Positions 17,283-25,947 are shown, numbered from the stretch's first letter. The stretch is DNA of 64,000 nt from an uncultured Phocaeicola sp. (GCA_958434805.1 CAUBDX010000011.1:1-64000); one strand, 5' to 3'. Notes: generated by a model from the letters alone, not told the origin. Translations and numbers: made by a program.

Positions 17283-18080
17283 ATGAAAATAGACATATAC
17301 AAACCGGTTGTCCTGTTCCTGCTACCGGCAGTCCTTGCGGGCTGCTCGGGTGAACGGGAGCCCTTCCCGCAGGGCGGGAAGGCCGGACTGAGGATAGAGA
17401 GCTGCTCCAGCCGTGGCGGAACTGACGGAAGTCCCACCCTTGTGAAAGATTTCGGAATGGTGCTGCTTGACGATACGGGCGGCGGTTATGCCGGAGCCGT
17501 AAACCCGCTGCATGTAACATACGGGGAAGGCTGGATCTTTCCGGAGGTCACACTCACGGAGACCCCCTGCAGGCTGTTCGCATTCTCCCCTTTCGCCGCC
17601 ATCCCGGGAAAGGAGCTGCCCCTGAGCCTGGTCCCCCAGACCGACTACCTGGCATCCGGGGAGATACGCCTGGACTGGCAGAACCGGTCAGCGGACATAG
17701 GGATGGAACACCTGCTCTGCCTGCTGGAATTCACCATAGAGGGCAGCAGCGCGTGCACTCTGAGTGTGGAGGGGGTTCCTACAGGCGGCACTTATGACCT
17801 TGCCGGCGGCAAACTCTCGGCAGGGGAAAAAGGAACGGTCCCCTCGGATGGGAACACCGTCCTTCTGCTGCCGGGCAAGGCGGGAAACAACAGGGTCGTG
17901 ATCCGTTTTCAGGAGAACACATACGGCTGGCTGCTGCCGGCCGTCACCCTGGAGGCCGGAAAAAGATACGGATATGCATTGTCCCTGGGCAAAGAAGGGG
18001 GACTCATTCTCTCCGGTGTAAGTGTCCGTCCCTGGCAGGAAGGAGAAGACTATAACGGAACTATCAAACCTAACAAATAA
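17283..18080 (+). CDS. Fimbrillin-family lipoprotein 3 (minor subunit)
   Basis: Two hundred and sixty-five residues from ATG 17283; lipobox Cys21 (AVLAGC). It retains the fimbrillin cues RLFAFSPF, GMEHLLCLLEFTIEG and LEAGKRYGYALSLG, but is shorter than the two upstream fimbrillins, so it is probably a minor or tip component. It is the last gene before the T4SS operon, 7 nt upstream of the small VirB2/TraE-like gene, which ties the pilus genes to the transfer genes. Confidence 0.75.
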   Translation: MKIDIYKPVVLFLLPAVLAGCSGEREPFPQGGKAGLRIESCSSRGGTDGSPTLVKDFGMVLLDDTGGGYAGAVNPLHVTYGEGWIFPEVTLTETPCRLFAFSPFAAIPGKELPLSLVPQTDYLASGEIRLDWQNRSADIGMEHLLCLLEFTIEGSSACTLSVEGVPTGGTYDLAGGKLSAGEKGTVPSDGNTVLLLPGKAGNNRVVIRFQENTYGWLLPAVTLEAGKRYGYALSLGKEGGLILSGVSVRPWQEGEDYNGTIKPNK

Positions 18081-18087
18081 TAACAAA

Positions 18088-18408
18088 ATGAGAAATTTTA
18101 CAGAAAAAAAATTGTTTCTGACTGTCATGTCTGCATCATATACACTCCGGGGATTCGCCCAGGATGCCCGGGGAGCGATCAATGATGTCCTGGACAGTTT
18201 TACACTGCCCGTGTTCGGCGGTTTTATGCTTGGAGGTATCATTCTGGGCCTTATCCAGCAATGGGACAATATCATCGACAAGGAGAACAGGGGCACGCGA
18301 AAGGAAGGATTCGTCGCACTGGGCTGGTATGTCGGCTTTGCATTGCTGGCCGCAGTCGTGGTGTCCGCCGTAAAGAGTGCCATTTCCGGTATCAGCCTGT
18401 CGATATGA
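18088..18408 (+). CDS. Small T4SS membrane protein, TraE (VirB2)-like
   Basis: One hundred and six residues: an N-terminal signal-like segment (LFLTVMSASYTLRGFAQDA), then two hydrophobic helices (FGGFMLGGIILGLIQ and GWYVGFALLAAVVVSAVKSAI). The length, two-helix layout and position just before a TraF-like gene and the VirB4 gene match TraE of Bacteroides conjugative transposons, the pilin-like VirB2 counterpart. Sequence similarity is weak by eye, so the assignment rests mainly on gene order. The stop overlaps the next start (ATGA). Confidence 0.65.
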   Translation: MRNFTEKKLFLTVMSASYTLRGFAQDARGAINDVLDSFTLPVFGGFMLGGIILGLIQQWDNIIDKENRGTRKEGFVALGWYVGFALLAAVVVSAVKSAISGISLSI

Positions 18409-18746
18409 GATACAGGATCAGAAAAGGACTGGAGAGCCCCTGCATGATACGGGGGCTTCTTTCCGGGGACTACTGGATATTCGTCGGCTGTTGTTCCGCC
18501 GCTTTCGTCCTGTTCTTCCTCGGCATCCGTGCGGGGATATCCGCAGGCAACTGGAACCTGCCGGTCCTGGTGCTCGTCATCTCGCTGCCCACCCTGCCGC
18601 TGCTTCTATACAAGCTGAAAAGAAAGGCACGGCCCCAAAAGTTCAAGGAGACGGGAAAAGAGATAAACATCAGTAATCTGGACATAAACAGGGTATTAAC
18701 AAAAAAGGAGCATAATGAAATCAGAAGAGGCATACAGCATACTTGA
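18405..18746 (+). CDS. traF: TraF-like (VirB3-type) membrane protein
   Basis: One hundred and thirteen residues. The YRIRKGLESPCMIRGLLSGDYW start followed by two adjacent membrane helices (IFVGCCSAAFVLFFLGIRAG; LPVLVLVISLPTLPLLLYKL) and a KRKARPQKFKE tail matches DUF4133/TraF, the VirB3 counterpart that docks on VirB4. It overlaps the VirB4-type gene by 32 nt, an unusually long overlap that may couple the two products. Confidence 0.75.
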   Translation: MRYRIRKGLESPCMIRGLLSGDYWIFVGCCSAAFVLFFLGIRAGISAGNWNLPVLVLVISLPTLPLLLYKLKRKARPQKFKETGKEINISNLDINRVLTKKEHNEIRRGIQHT

Positions 18747-21135
18747 CATTGTCAGTGAATCGGAGGGACAGGGCGTCGTCCTGACCCGCAGCGGCAGCAT
18801 ATGCGTTTCTTTCGAACTCCGGGAACCGGAATGCTATTCCCTGACTCCGGAGGATATCGACAGGAGGGACGGCATGTTCCGGGAAGCCTTCAAGTTTCTC
18901 CCGGACGGCACATATGTGCACAAACAGGATGTGTTCCTCAAGGAAAGGTACTGTCCGGACATTGCCGGCGGTTCTTTCCTTGACCGGGCCGATGCGCGGC
19001 ATTTCCGGGGACGACTGTATGTCAGCCATACCTGCGTCATGCACTTTGTACTTTCCGGACTCAAAAGTCTTGAGAAGGCCTACATATCCTCGCCCCTGTC
19101 CTATAAGGAGAACCTCCATAAGGAGGACCTCGCCAGGCTCGATGAATTCCTCGAGGGAGTTGACAACGCCGTCGGCATCATCCGGAGCATGCGTGATACG
19201 GAGATAGCCCCGATGTCAGGGCAGGAAATGCGGGACTTCACGGCCGGATACACCACCCTGTTCGACGCCCCGGGGGCGGTTGTGGACATACATGCCGACA
19301 CGGAACTCCGCACAGGAAAGAAACGGGCACGCTGTTTCGCCGTCTGCGATGAGATCTTTCTCCCTGACGGCAGCCTGGATTCCTGTGTACGGGACGACTC
19401 CCTTCCTCCCGCCGGCTCCCTGCTGTACCATCCGATGCTGGAGCGGCTTGGGATGTACCTGCCGTACAACCACATCGTGAACCAGGTGGTTTTCTTTGAG
19501 GGGAACGGACGGCTGCGCGAGCGGATCGCCCGCAATATCGACATTTATGGAAGCAATTCCGGCATGAGCAGGTCCATCAAGGTACAGTACCAGAAACTGG
19601 ACGAGCTCCAGCAGGAAATCCTTGAGGAGAACGAGACACTGGTACGCAGCTTCTTCTCGGTCTGTGTGTTCGACGAGTCGGAGGCCGAACTGGAGAAGGC
19701 CGACAAAAAGATCAGGGAGACGCTCAACCTGGCCCGTCTCGGGTATTATATTCCCGGATATGAGAACCTGGCTGCGGTGCATTTCGCCTGCGTCCCCGGC
19801 CAGATCCACCTGATGCCGCGGAAATACCTGTTCCTGACCACCCTGCCCATAGCATTGTGCTTCTTTCTCCAGTGCGGCAGTTTCAGGAATGACAGCGAGG
19901 GCATCTATGTGCATGACAGGATGTACCAGGTCCCTCTGAGAAAGGACATCTGGGATGCGGGCAAGAAGAGGGTCAACGCCCGTAACGGGATGGTCATAGC
20001 CGGAACCGGCGGCGGCAAGTCCGCCTTTACCCTGAACCTTACCCAGCAGCTCATCGAGCAGGACTATACGGTCGTGGTGGTCGAGTTCGGAAAGAGCTTC
20101 AGCCAGCTCTGCAGGCTCTATCCGGACATCTCCCTGCACGTGGACTACGACGGCAGGACGGCGCTGGGCATCAACCCCTTCGACCTGCAGGGGGAGGAAC
20201 TGGACAACGGAAGCATCGAGATGCTCTCGGGGGTCGTGCAGAAATACTGGAGGCACATGTTCACAAAGGACGAGTCGGAGAAGGAGGTGGCCCTCACCCG
20301 TTTCATCCAGGACTATTACGAGAATGTCCGTGAAGGGCACAATTTCGAGAGTTTCTACAACCACGTGACGGAACATTACCCCGAGATTCTGGCAAGGAAG
20401 CACATCCCCAAAGATTATTTCTCCCTGGAGTCCTTCAGCCTGAACTGCGGCGAGTTCCTGCCCGGCAGACGCTACGAGAACGTATGCAAGGATACGGGAA
20501 CGGACTTCTCGGGAAAGAGGTTCATCGTGTTCGAACTGACGCAGATCAAGCAGGACAGGTTTCTGAGCAACCTCGTGATGGGCATGATATTCACCGTCAT
20601 ACAGAAGAAGCTGCTCAGTGACCGGAGGAAACGGGGCGTCCTGATCTTTGACGAGTACGGCGAGACCGCGCAGATGGTCGATACGGCCACGGGAACCGGG
20701 ATACACAGCTCCGTGGCCTTCTGCTATCAGAAGATCAGGAAGGAGAACGGGGCGGTGTACACCATCATCCAGAATCCCGACCAGCTGCCGGAGAACGAGC
20801 ACACAAAGAACATCATAGCCAATACGGACATGCTGTTCGTGCTCCCCACCAAGGAGGTCATCTACCAGTCCGTCATAGACAGGTTCAGGCTGACCCATCC
20901 CGGACAGATAGCCCTGATGAAGTCCATGAGGAACAATTTTTCGGGACAACGGCCCTATTCGGAGTGTTTCATGCGGCTGGGGGAACATTACGCCACCGTC
21001 ACCCGCCTGGAGTTCTCAAGGGAGAAATTCCTTGCGTTCCAGACGGAGGGGGAGATATGGTCGGACCTTGAGGAGAAGAACCGGAGGATGTCCATGGAGG
21101 ACGCCATAGAGGAATATATAAGGGAACATCAATAA
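18715..21135 (+). CDS. traG: VirB4-type conjugation ATPase (TraG of Bacteroides conjugative transposons)
   Basis: Eight hundred and six residues. It drives assembly of the transfer channel. The N-terminal half is VirB4-like (ILDIVSESEGQGVVLTRSGSI; LYVSHTCVMHFVLSG). The ATPase half has Walker A GTGGGKS (residues 430-436), the VVEFGKSF segment, INPFDLQ, and Walker B VLIFDEYGE with Asp646-Glu647. Length fits the family (about 800-850). It overlaps the TraF-like gene and is followed after 29 nt by the TraI-like gene. Confidence 0.93.
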   Translation: MKSEEAYSILDIVSESEGQGVVLTRSGSICVSFELREPECYSLTPEDIDRRDGMFREAFKFLPDGTYVHKQDVFLKERYCPDIAGGSFLDRADARHFRGRLYVSHTCVMHFVLSGLKSLEKAYISSPLSYKENLHKEDLARLDEFLEGVDNAVGIIRSMRDTEIAPMSGQEMRDFTAGYTTLFDAPGAVVDIHADTELRTGKKRARCFAVCDEIFLPDGSLDSCVRDDSLPPAGSLLYHPMLERLGMYLPYNHIVNQVVFFEGNGRLRERIARNIDIYGSNSGMSRSIKVQYQKLDELQQEILEENETLVRSFFSVCVFDESEAELEKADKKIRETLNLARLGYYIPGYENLAAVHFACVPGQIHLMPRKYLFLTTLPIALCFFLQCGSFRNDSEGIYVHDRMYQVPLRKDIWDAGKKRVNARNGMVIAGTGGGKSAFTLNLTQQLIEQDYTVVVVEFGKSFSQLCRLYPDISLHVDYDGRTALGINPFDLQGEELDNGSIEMLSGVVQKYWRHMFTKDESEKEVALTRFIQDYYENVREGHNFESFYNHVTEHYPEILARKHIPKDYFSLESFSLNCGEFLPGRRYENVCKDTGTDFSGKRFIVFELTQIKQDRFLSNLVMGMIFTVIQKKLLSDRRKRGVLIFDEYGETAQMVDTATGTGIHSSVAFCYQKIRKENGAVYTIIQNPDQLPENEHTKNIIANTDMLFVLPTKEVIYQSVIDRFRLTHPGQIALMKSMRNNFSGQRPYSECFMRLGEHYATVTRLEFSREKFLAFQTEGEIWSDLEEKNRRMSMEDAIEEYIREHQ

Positions 21136-21164
21136 GAAATAAGAAACAACAAAAACAAGAACAA

Positions 21165-21686
21165 ATGAAGAAACTACTTTTATCCATGCTCGTGCTGATG
21201 ACAGCGGCAACCGCATCCGCACAATGGGCGGTGGCGGACGCGCCCAACCTTGCACAGAACGTCAAGAACTTCTCGGAACTGCAGAAACAGGTGGGCTACC
21301 TGAAGGAGCAGAAAGACCGGCTGGACGAGACACTGGACATGATGCGCAAGGTCAACTCCGTCATCTCCAGCTGTGAGACCGCCAAATCAATCATAGAGAG
21401 ACAGGGAAGACTGTCAGAGAAGTGCATAGACCTGGTGACGAACAAAAAACTGGGCACGTCAACCCTGCAGACGCTCACATCCAGCCTTGACCTGGTCATG
21501 CTCAACAACACACGGCTCATCAGCCTGTCAAGGACCATACTTTCCACAAGCGTGAAGATGAACGACTCCGAGCGGCTGGCCGTCCTGCAGGAGATAGAGA
21601 GACAGACCATCGAGCAGGAAAGGAAGGTCTCGAAGGTATCCCGGATCATATCCCAGTATGAAAGACTGAAAAGAGCCCTGAGATAA
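21165..21686 (+). CDS. traI: TraI-like (DUF4141, VirB5-type) periplasmic protein
   Basis: One hundred and seventy-three residues with a signal peptide (LLLSMLVLMTAATASAQWAV). Long heptad-like helices follow (NFSELQKQVGYLKEQKDRLD; LAVLQEIERQTIEQERKVSK). This is the arrangement of DUF4141/TraI, likened to VirB5/TrbJ minor pilin or chaperone proteins of other T4SS. It lies between VirB4 and the VirB6-type gene as expected, with one base between its stop and the next ATG. Confidence 0.75.
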   Translation: MKKLLLSMLVLMTAATASAQWAVADAPNLAQNVKNFSELQKQVGYLKEQKDRLDETLDMMRKVNSVISSCETAKSIIERQGRLSEKCIDLVTNKKLGTSTLQTLTSSLDLVMLNNTRLISLSRTILSTSVKMNDSERLAVLQEIERQTIEQERKVSKVSRIISQYERLKRALR

Positions 21687-21687
21687 T

Positions 21688-22461
21688 ATGGAAGAGGCAT
21701 ACAGCAATCTGAACAACGCATACCTGCAGATCAAGGGGATGATAGTGGTGGAGGGATTCTATGCCCTTGTTGCCGGATTTGTGATTACCACCTTTGTATT
21801 CAAGCTTGCGGGTATCATCAAGGAGATGGTTCACGAAGGCAAGGGATTCAATGCAAAACAGTTTTATGAGCTGGGCAGGGAGTACATCCTCTGCATAGCC
21901 CTCATCTGCATCATGCCCGTGTTGCTGGACACGCTTGAGACCGTACTTGCATACGCCGCGGACAGGCTGATGGAGTCGCTCGCCGCCGGAGGGGTCTACA
22001 ATCCGGACAATATCTGGAAGAAGCCGATCGAGCAGCTCTTCGACGACCTGATGAACAGTGACATCATCGACATAGCGGTCAACGGGCTGGACACGGCCTT
22101 CGACTCCCTGCTGGCGGGAGCGGTGGGCAGTTTCGGGGGAGTCGCATACGACTACCTCATGCTGGTGTTCCTGTGCACGCGCTACCTTATCCTGATACTG
22201 CTCGAGGTCATATCGCCCCTGGCGATAGCCTGCCTGTACAACAGCGACACCCGCAGTTCCTTCTACACATGGGCCAGACAGATGGTCGGGTGCTACATGC
22301 TGTATCCGGGATTCATCATCGCCAGCGTGTTTTCTGATCTGATTGTAGTGAACTATGTACAGCAGCGCCCCTGGTCAGTAACGCTCATGGTGATATTTTC
22401 CTTCCTGCTGAAACTGGCGATGCTCGCCACGGTGAAAGCAACGGTTAACAAATGGTTATAG
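21688..22461 (+). CDS. traJ: TraJ (VirB6-type) inner-membrane channel protein
   Basis: Two hundred and fifty-seven residues with five or more hydrophobic helices (VVEGFYALVAGFVITTFVFK; YILCIALICIMPVLLDTL; YLMLVFLCTRYLILILLEVI; VGCYMLYPGFIIASVFSDL; VTLMVIFSFLLKLAMLAT). This polytopic layout and its place after TraI identify the VirB6-like TraJ. The conserved LLEVISPLAIACLY motif is visible. The next gene starts within or just after its stop. Confidence 0.8.
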   Translation: MEEAYSNLNNAYLQIKGMIVVEGFYALVAGFVITTFVFKLAGIIKEMVHEGKGFNAKQFYELGREYILCIALICIMPVLLDTLETVLAYAADRLMESLAAGGVYNPDNIWKKPIEQLFDDLMNSDIIDIAVNGLDTAFDSLLAGAVGSFGGVAYDYLMLVFLCTRYLILILLEVISPLAIACLYNSDTRSSFYTWARQMVGCYMLYPGFIIASVFSDLIVVNYVQQRPWSVTLMVIFSFLLKLAMLATVKATVNKWL

Positions 22462-22466
22462 CTGAT

Positions 22467-23090
22467 ATGATGGACATAAAGAACATACTTAAAGATTTCT
22501 CCCGCCTGGCGGAAGCCAGAAAGAACCATACGTTCCGCACCAGGCTGGTATTCATATTCTGCGCCGCCACAATAGCGATGGTGCTGTTTTTCAGCTACAG
22601 GGTGGTGAACAGCGCGATGGACAAGATCCTGGTCGTCAATGAAGGCGGGGAACTGCTCCGCTTCAAGGCCATGCAGCAGGATCTGCTGTATGAATCCCTT
22701 TTAAAGAACCACTGCTACCATACGGCCTATTATCTGAACAGTTTCGACAGGCTCTCCCTGCAGGAGAACCGGGCACGCGCCCTGTTCCTGGTCAACAAGC
22801 CGGACGCGAACACCATATTCGCCAAATACCAGGCTGACAGGGGGTATGGCGACGCCCTGGAACTCGGAGTGGTCTACAGGACGGAGTTCGAGAAGATGCT
22901 CTCGGTATCCGTCAGCGGGGAGGAGTATCACGTCACCTTCTCGTCAGTCCTGAGCATCATCAACGGAAATGATGTCAGAAAGATACGGATTCTCAGCGAG
23001 GGCACCGTCATACGTACCACGCCACGTTTTCCGGAGAACACTTCCGGATTTTTCTTCCGGACATACAACCAGCAATACGAGATGCCATGA
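22467..23090 (+). CDS. traK: TraK (VirB8-type) assembly factor
   Basis: About 207 residues. One membrane helix near the N-terminus (RLVFIFCAATIAMVLFFSY) is followed by a periplasmic NTF2-like domain, as in VirB8/TraK. The start is ambiguous: ATG at 22452 overlaps traJ, and ATG ATG at 22467/22470 lies just past it. I prefer 22467. The stop overlaps the traM start by four bases. Confidence 0.8.
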   Translation: MMDIKNILKDFSRLAEARKNHTFRTRLVFIFCAATIAMVLFFSYRVVNSAMDKILVVNEGGELLRFKAMQQDLLYESLLKNHCYHTAYYLNSFDRLSLQENRARALFLVNKPDANTIFAKYQADRGYGDALELGVVYRTEFEKMLSVSVSGEEYHVTFSSVLSIINGNDVRKIRILSEGTVIRTTPRFPENTSGFFFRTYNQQYEMP

Positions 23091-24058
23091 CAAAAACTGA
23101 AAGGAGCAGAATAGTGGCGCTGGGGGGTATAGGAGCCGTGATCATCCTGCTGGTATGGGGGATCATCGCCACATTACCGAAAAAAGAGGACGGCAGGGAG
23201 GGAGAAGTGAGGCTGCGCTCTGAAATCAAGGACAATTTCACGCTCAAGGACATGCTCGGGAGTGTGGAAAAGGAAATGGAGAACCGGAGAGAAACCCCCA
23301 TGCCCGGTGGAGGAAATTACGGAATGGATGAACCGGAGGACACCGTTTCCCCGGAAAGCGAGATACAGCGCATCCGGGAACTGATCAGACGCAACGAGCA
23401 GACCCTCGGAAGCGCTCCGCTTTCCGGGACGGAACAGCCCGCCCCCTCCCCCTTCAGGGAGAAGGAGGAAACGGACGGTGAGGAGGAGAAACCGGGGAAG
23501 ACGGAACCGGAGGACACGGTCCCCGAAGAGACTCCCCGGAGAGGATTCAACAGCGTGCGCCTTGTCCGGCAGGACGAGAGGAACGTCATACGGGCATTCG
23601 TACATTCCACACAGACGGTCATGGTCGGAGCGACGCTGAAGATGCAGCTGGCGGAGAACTGCCTTACGGACGACGGACAGCGCATCCGCAAGGGGACACC
23701 GGTGTTCGGGGAGGTGACCGGAATCGACGGGGAACGGGTGCTGGTCAAAATCACCTCGGTGAATCTGGCAGGGAACATACTTCCCTTTGAAAAGGAGGTG
23801 TATTCCGAGGATGCCATGGAAGGCATATACGTTCCGGGAAATGCCAAGGCGGAAACCATCAAGGAGGCGGAAGCCGCGGGTGTCAGCGGGACGAACACAA
23901 GCATTTCCGGGGGACTTGACATGGGAAGCCAGATAGTGGCGGGCGCGGCGAACAGCGTCATCAACGCGACCAAGTCGGCCGCAAGCAAGAATATCCGAAA
24001 GATAAAGGTGACCATCAAGACGAACTACCGGATACTGCTGAAGGATGCGAAAAAATAG
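23087..24058 (+). CDS. traM: TraM (VirB10-type) transenvelope protein
   Basis: Three hundred and twenty-three residues: a single membrane helix (IVALGGIGAVIILLVWGIIA, about 8-27), then a Glu/Pro-rich spacer that would cross the periplasm, and a C-terminal domain (about 180-323) with FNSVRLV, RIRKGTPVFGEVTGID and VYVPGNA-like stretches typical of Bacteroides TraM. VirB10 homologues link both membranes and sense ATPase activity. Normally traN follows directly. Here 3.3 kb of small genes intervenes. Confidence 0.85.
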   Translation: MTKTERSRIVALGGIGAVIILLVWGIIATLPKKEDGREGEVRLRSEIKDNFTLKDMLGSVEKEMENRRETPMPGGGNYGMDEPEDTVSPESEIQRIRELIRRNEQTLGSAPLSGTEQPAPSPFREKEETDGEEEKPGKTEPEDTVPEETPRRGFNSVRLVRQDERNVIRAFVHSTQTVMVGATLKMQLAENCLTDDGQRIRKGTPVFGEVTGIDGERVLVKITSVNLAGNILPFEKEVYSEDAMEGIYVPGNAKAETIKEAEAAGVSGTNTSISGGLDMGSQIVAGAANSVINATKSAASKNIRKIKVTIKTNYRILLKDAKK

Positions 24059-24090
24059 AAATACAGATTAAATAGGAAAGGATAAGGACA

Positions 24091-24546
24091 ATGGCGAAAG
24101 TATATGTGGCAAGCAGCTGGAGCAACGAATACCAGCCACGGATCGTGGCTTTTTTAAGAGAACGGGGGCATGAGGTGTACGACTTCAGGAACCCTGAAAG
24201 AAAAACAGACTTCCGCTGGTCGCAGATCAGCGGGAACTGGGAGAAGATGGAGACAGACGAGTACCTGGACGCGCTGGAGCATCCGCTGGCAGAAGCGGGA
24301 TTCAGGTCGGACTTCGATGCCATGCGGCAGGCCGACGTATGTGTGCTTGTGCTCCCCTGCGGGGCTTCAGCACATTCCGAAGCGGGATGGATGAAGGGGG
24401 CCGGAAAGAAAGTGATAGTATATCGGAACCGGCCGCAGAGACCGGAACTGATGTACAAGCTCTTTGACGGGATATTCCCAACGGCTGCGGATGTGGCACG
24501 CTTCCTGAAGGAGTTTGATGAAATGAATAATCATGCAGTTGTATGA
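24091..24546 (+). CDS. Nucleoside 2-deoxyribosyltransferase-like protein
   Basis: One hundred and fifty-one residues. MAKVYVASSWSNEYQPRIV opens a Rossmann-like fold. The ADVCVLVLPCGASAHSEAGWM segment (about 91-111) matches the nucleoside deoxyribosyltransferase/DUF4406 fold, in which the Glu after the SAH/GT motif is the nucleophile. In phages and plasmids such enzymes handle nucleotides or modified bases. Here it sits inside the T4SS operon between traM and traN. Its last 60 bp (ADVARFLKEFDEMNN) are copied at least twice in the array downstream, each time in front of a small membrane-protein gene. Confidence 0.65.
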   Translation: MAKVYVASSWSNEYQPRIVAFLRERGHEVYDFRNPERKTDFRWSQISGNWEKMETDEYLDALEHPLAEAGFRSDFDAMRQADVCVLVLPCGASAHSEAGWMKGAGKKVIVYRNRPQRPELMYKLFDGIFPTAADVARFLKEFDEMNNHAVV

Positions 24547-24547
24547 C

Positions 24548-24733
24548 ATGGAAAAATTCTGGTACTATGCACTTTCTGCCCTTCTGGTTATCTGCCTGAA
24601 TGGATATATCCTACTCCTGTTCTCAGGGAAACTGGAAAATTTCATTCTCAGTATCGGGACTTTTGTAAAGAAGGCCATGCGAAAAATTAAAAAGTATTTA
24701 AAGGGGAAAAGGCATCCGCTAATCAGGAAGTGA
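24548..24733 (+). CDS. Small single-pass membrane protein, array member 1
   Basis: Sixty-one residues from ATG 24548, 1 nt after the deoxyribosyltransferase-like stop. MEKFWYYALSALLVICLNGY begins a membrane helix, followed by LENFILSIGTFVKK and a strongly basic tail (KIKKYLKGKRHPLIRK), so the C-terminus should face the cytoplasm. It shares the M(E/K)xxW start, the CLN motif inside the helix and the LE(N/D) motif with members 2 and 4. Small inner-membrane proteins in T4SS loci often mediate entry exclusion; that role is an inference. Confidence 0.65.
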   Translation: MEKFWYYALSALLVICLNGYILLLFSGKLENFILSIGTFVKKAMRKIKKYLKGKRHPLIRK

Positions 24734-24802
24734 AGTGCCTGTAAACTATTATAAACGGACTCTGAAAGCGACAATAACGAATGATGAAAAAAAATATATG
24801 AA

Positions 24803-24985
24803 ATGAAAGAATTTTGGAACAAACCAGAAGGGTGGGAATATATTCTCCCCATTCTTTTCGGAATCTGCTTAAACGTATTCATTATGCTCTTTTTTACAGG
24901 AAGGCTGGAAGACATCCTAATAAAATGTTTGGAATATCTAGAAGCACTTAAATGGAAAATAAAAAGAAAAATGAAAAGACATTAG
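24803..24985 (+). CDS. Small single-pass membrane protein, array member 2
   Basis: Sixty residues: MKEFWNKPEGWEYILPILFG begins a helix with the ICLN motif, then GRLEDILIKCLEYLEALKWK and a basic end (IKRKMKRH). Clearly homologous to member 4 and more distantly to member 1. The leader 24738-24802 is repeated before member 3. Its 3' end overlaps the 3' end of the minus-strand gene 24982-25413 by 4 nt. Confidence 0.65.
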   Translation: MKEFWNKPEGWEYILPILFGICLNVFIMLFFTGRLEDILIKCLEYLEALKWKIKRKMKRH

Positions 24986-25413
24986 TAATAGATTTCATTT
25001 TTAGAAATCTTTTTCTCTTTGAAAGCGGCTATTGCCCCTGTGATAATGAGAAACAGATATTCTAAAAACAGTACTATGCATAATGATGCTAGCGGAGAAA
25101 AAAAATCCACCGATAAATATATAAAAATACATATCACAATGGCACAGGTTAACAATATCATGGGAGTATAAAAACAGGCAGGATATCTGACAGGTCCCAT
25201 AATGGAGAATGGAAGTCCAAGACCCAGGTATAGGGCAGAACTGCCTAATGTGAAAAAGATCTGTTCATATACGGAGAGCTCCCGAAAAAAATGGGTGAAA
25301 TAACACAAAAATGGATACAACATGAAAGTACATCCCAAAAAGCAAATAAGGATCTTGACATAAACGGAACCTATTTCAAGATCTTTCAGTAACTGGTTGT
25401 AATTTGTAGACAT
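24982..25413 (-). CDS. Four-helix membrane protein, first copy, antisense within the tra operon
   Basis: One hundred and forty-three residues beginning MSTNYNQLLKDLEIG, with four hydrophobic segments (ILICFLGCTFMLYPF; IFFTLGSSALYLGLGL; LLTCAIVICIFIYLSV; LEYLFLIITGAIAAF). It is a close paralogue of the product of 26867-27304, which has the same start and helix pattern (QLLKDLEIG, YVKILIC, GCTFMLYP, FFRELxVYEQ). Each copy lies directly before a traN 5' end, so gene and traN start were duplicated together. Family unknown. Being antisense, it is probably controlled separately from the tra operon. Confidence 0.65.
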   Translation of the reverse strand: MSTNYNQLLKDLEIGSVYVKILICFLGCTFMLYPFLCYFTHFFRELSVYEQIFFTLGSSALYLGLGLPFSIMGPVRYPACFYTPMILLTCAIVICIFIYLSVDFFSPLASLCIVLFLEYLFLIITGAIAAFKEKKISKNEIYY

Positions 25414-25510
25414 GACGGTTGCTTTTAATTAATAACTGAATTGCAAAAGTAATAAAATCCCGGCAAACTGCTTTTATAGGCTATTTGACTGGGGATAATA
25501 TTTAGTAAGA

Positions 25511-25663
25511 ATGAGACAAAACCAAGTTTACATCACAGGGATACTTCTCCTGATTCTTCTTTCAGGGAAAGCCCAGAGGATCAAGGAGCTTCCGGCAGTG
25601 CTTCTGCCGATTGGATGCGGAGAGTCCTCATGTCCATGTGACGGGACATGCCCTGATAATTAG
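25511..25663 (+). pseudogene. Duplicated 5' fragment of traN
   Basis: Fifty residues from ATG 25511. The first 35 match the traN product at 27357: YITG then a hydrophobic signal, LSGKAQRI(K/E)ELPAV. The frame then diverges into a short Cys-containing tail (GESSCPCDGTCPDN) and stops. It keeps a complete signal peptide, so a secreted peptide is possible, but the simplest reading is a relic of a tandem duplication that included the antisense gene 24982-25413. Confidence 0.75.
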
Positions 25664-25767
25664 CTACTCCGGTAAAAGACAAGGACTTGGCAAGCCTTGT
25701 GTACCTGTAAGCCATTATAAACGGACTCTGAAAGTGACAATAACGAATGATGAAAAAAATGTATGAT

Positions 25768-25947
25768 ATGGAAGAATTCTTATCGAAAAACGGCTCTGTG
25801 ACCATCTTACTTTTCTGCTTTCTTCTCACCCTTAATATTGTTTCCCACATTTTGGGCTTTTGGAAGAGTTACTATGAATATTCAAGGAAAAAAGAAGAAG
25901 GCGTCAGGAAGGGACCGGACAGATGCAAAGAAGCGTCCATGAAATAG
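25768..25947 (+). CDS. Small single-pass membrane protein, array member 3
   Basis: Fifty-nine residues from ATG 25768 (MEEFLSKNGSVTILLFCFLL, then TLNIVSHILGFWKS). The upstream in-frame ATG at 25747 lies in the repeated leader, so 25768 is chosen. The helix keeps the LN pair of the family, and the tail is charged (SRKKEEGVRKGPDRCKE). It is more divergent than members 1, 2 and 4. Preceded by repeat family B, followed by repeat family A. Confidence 0.55.
   Translation: MEEFLSKNGSVTILLFCFLLTLNIVSHILGFWKSYYEYSRKKEEGVRKGPDRCKEASMK

Noticed and set aside
19216..20988. A 590-codon open frame on the minus strand
   Set aside because: It is antisense to the VirB4 gene, whose Walker motifs and family length are clear; the minus-strand product shows no domain and is a by-product of GC-rich codon use.
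25747..25767. Upstream ATG codons as the start of array member 3
   Set aside because: They lie inside the leader repeat shared with member 2, whose homologous start is further downstream; 25768 matches the other members.
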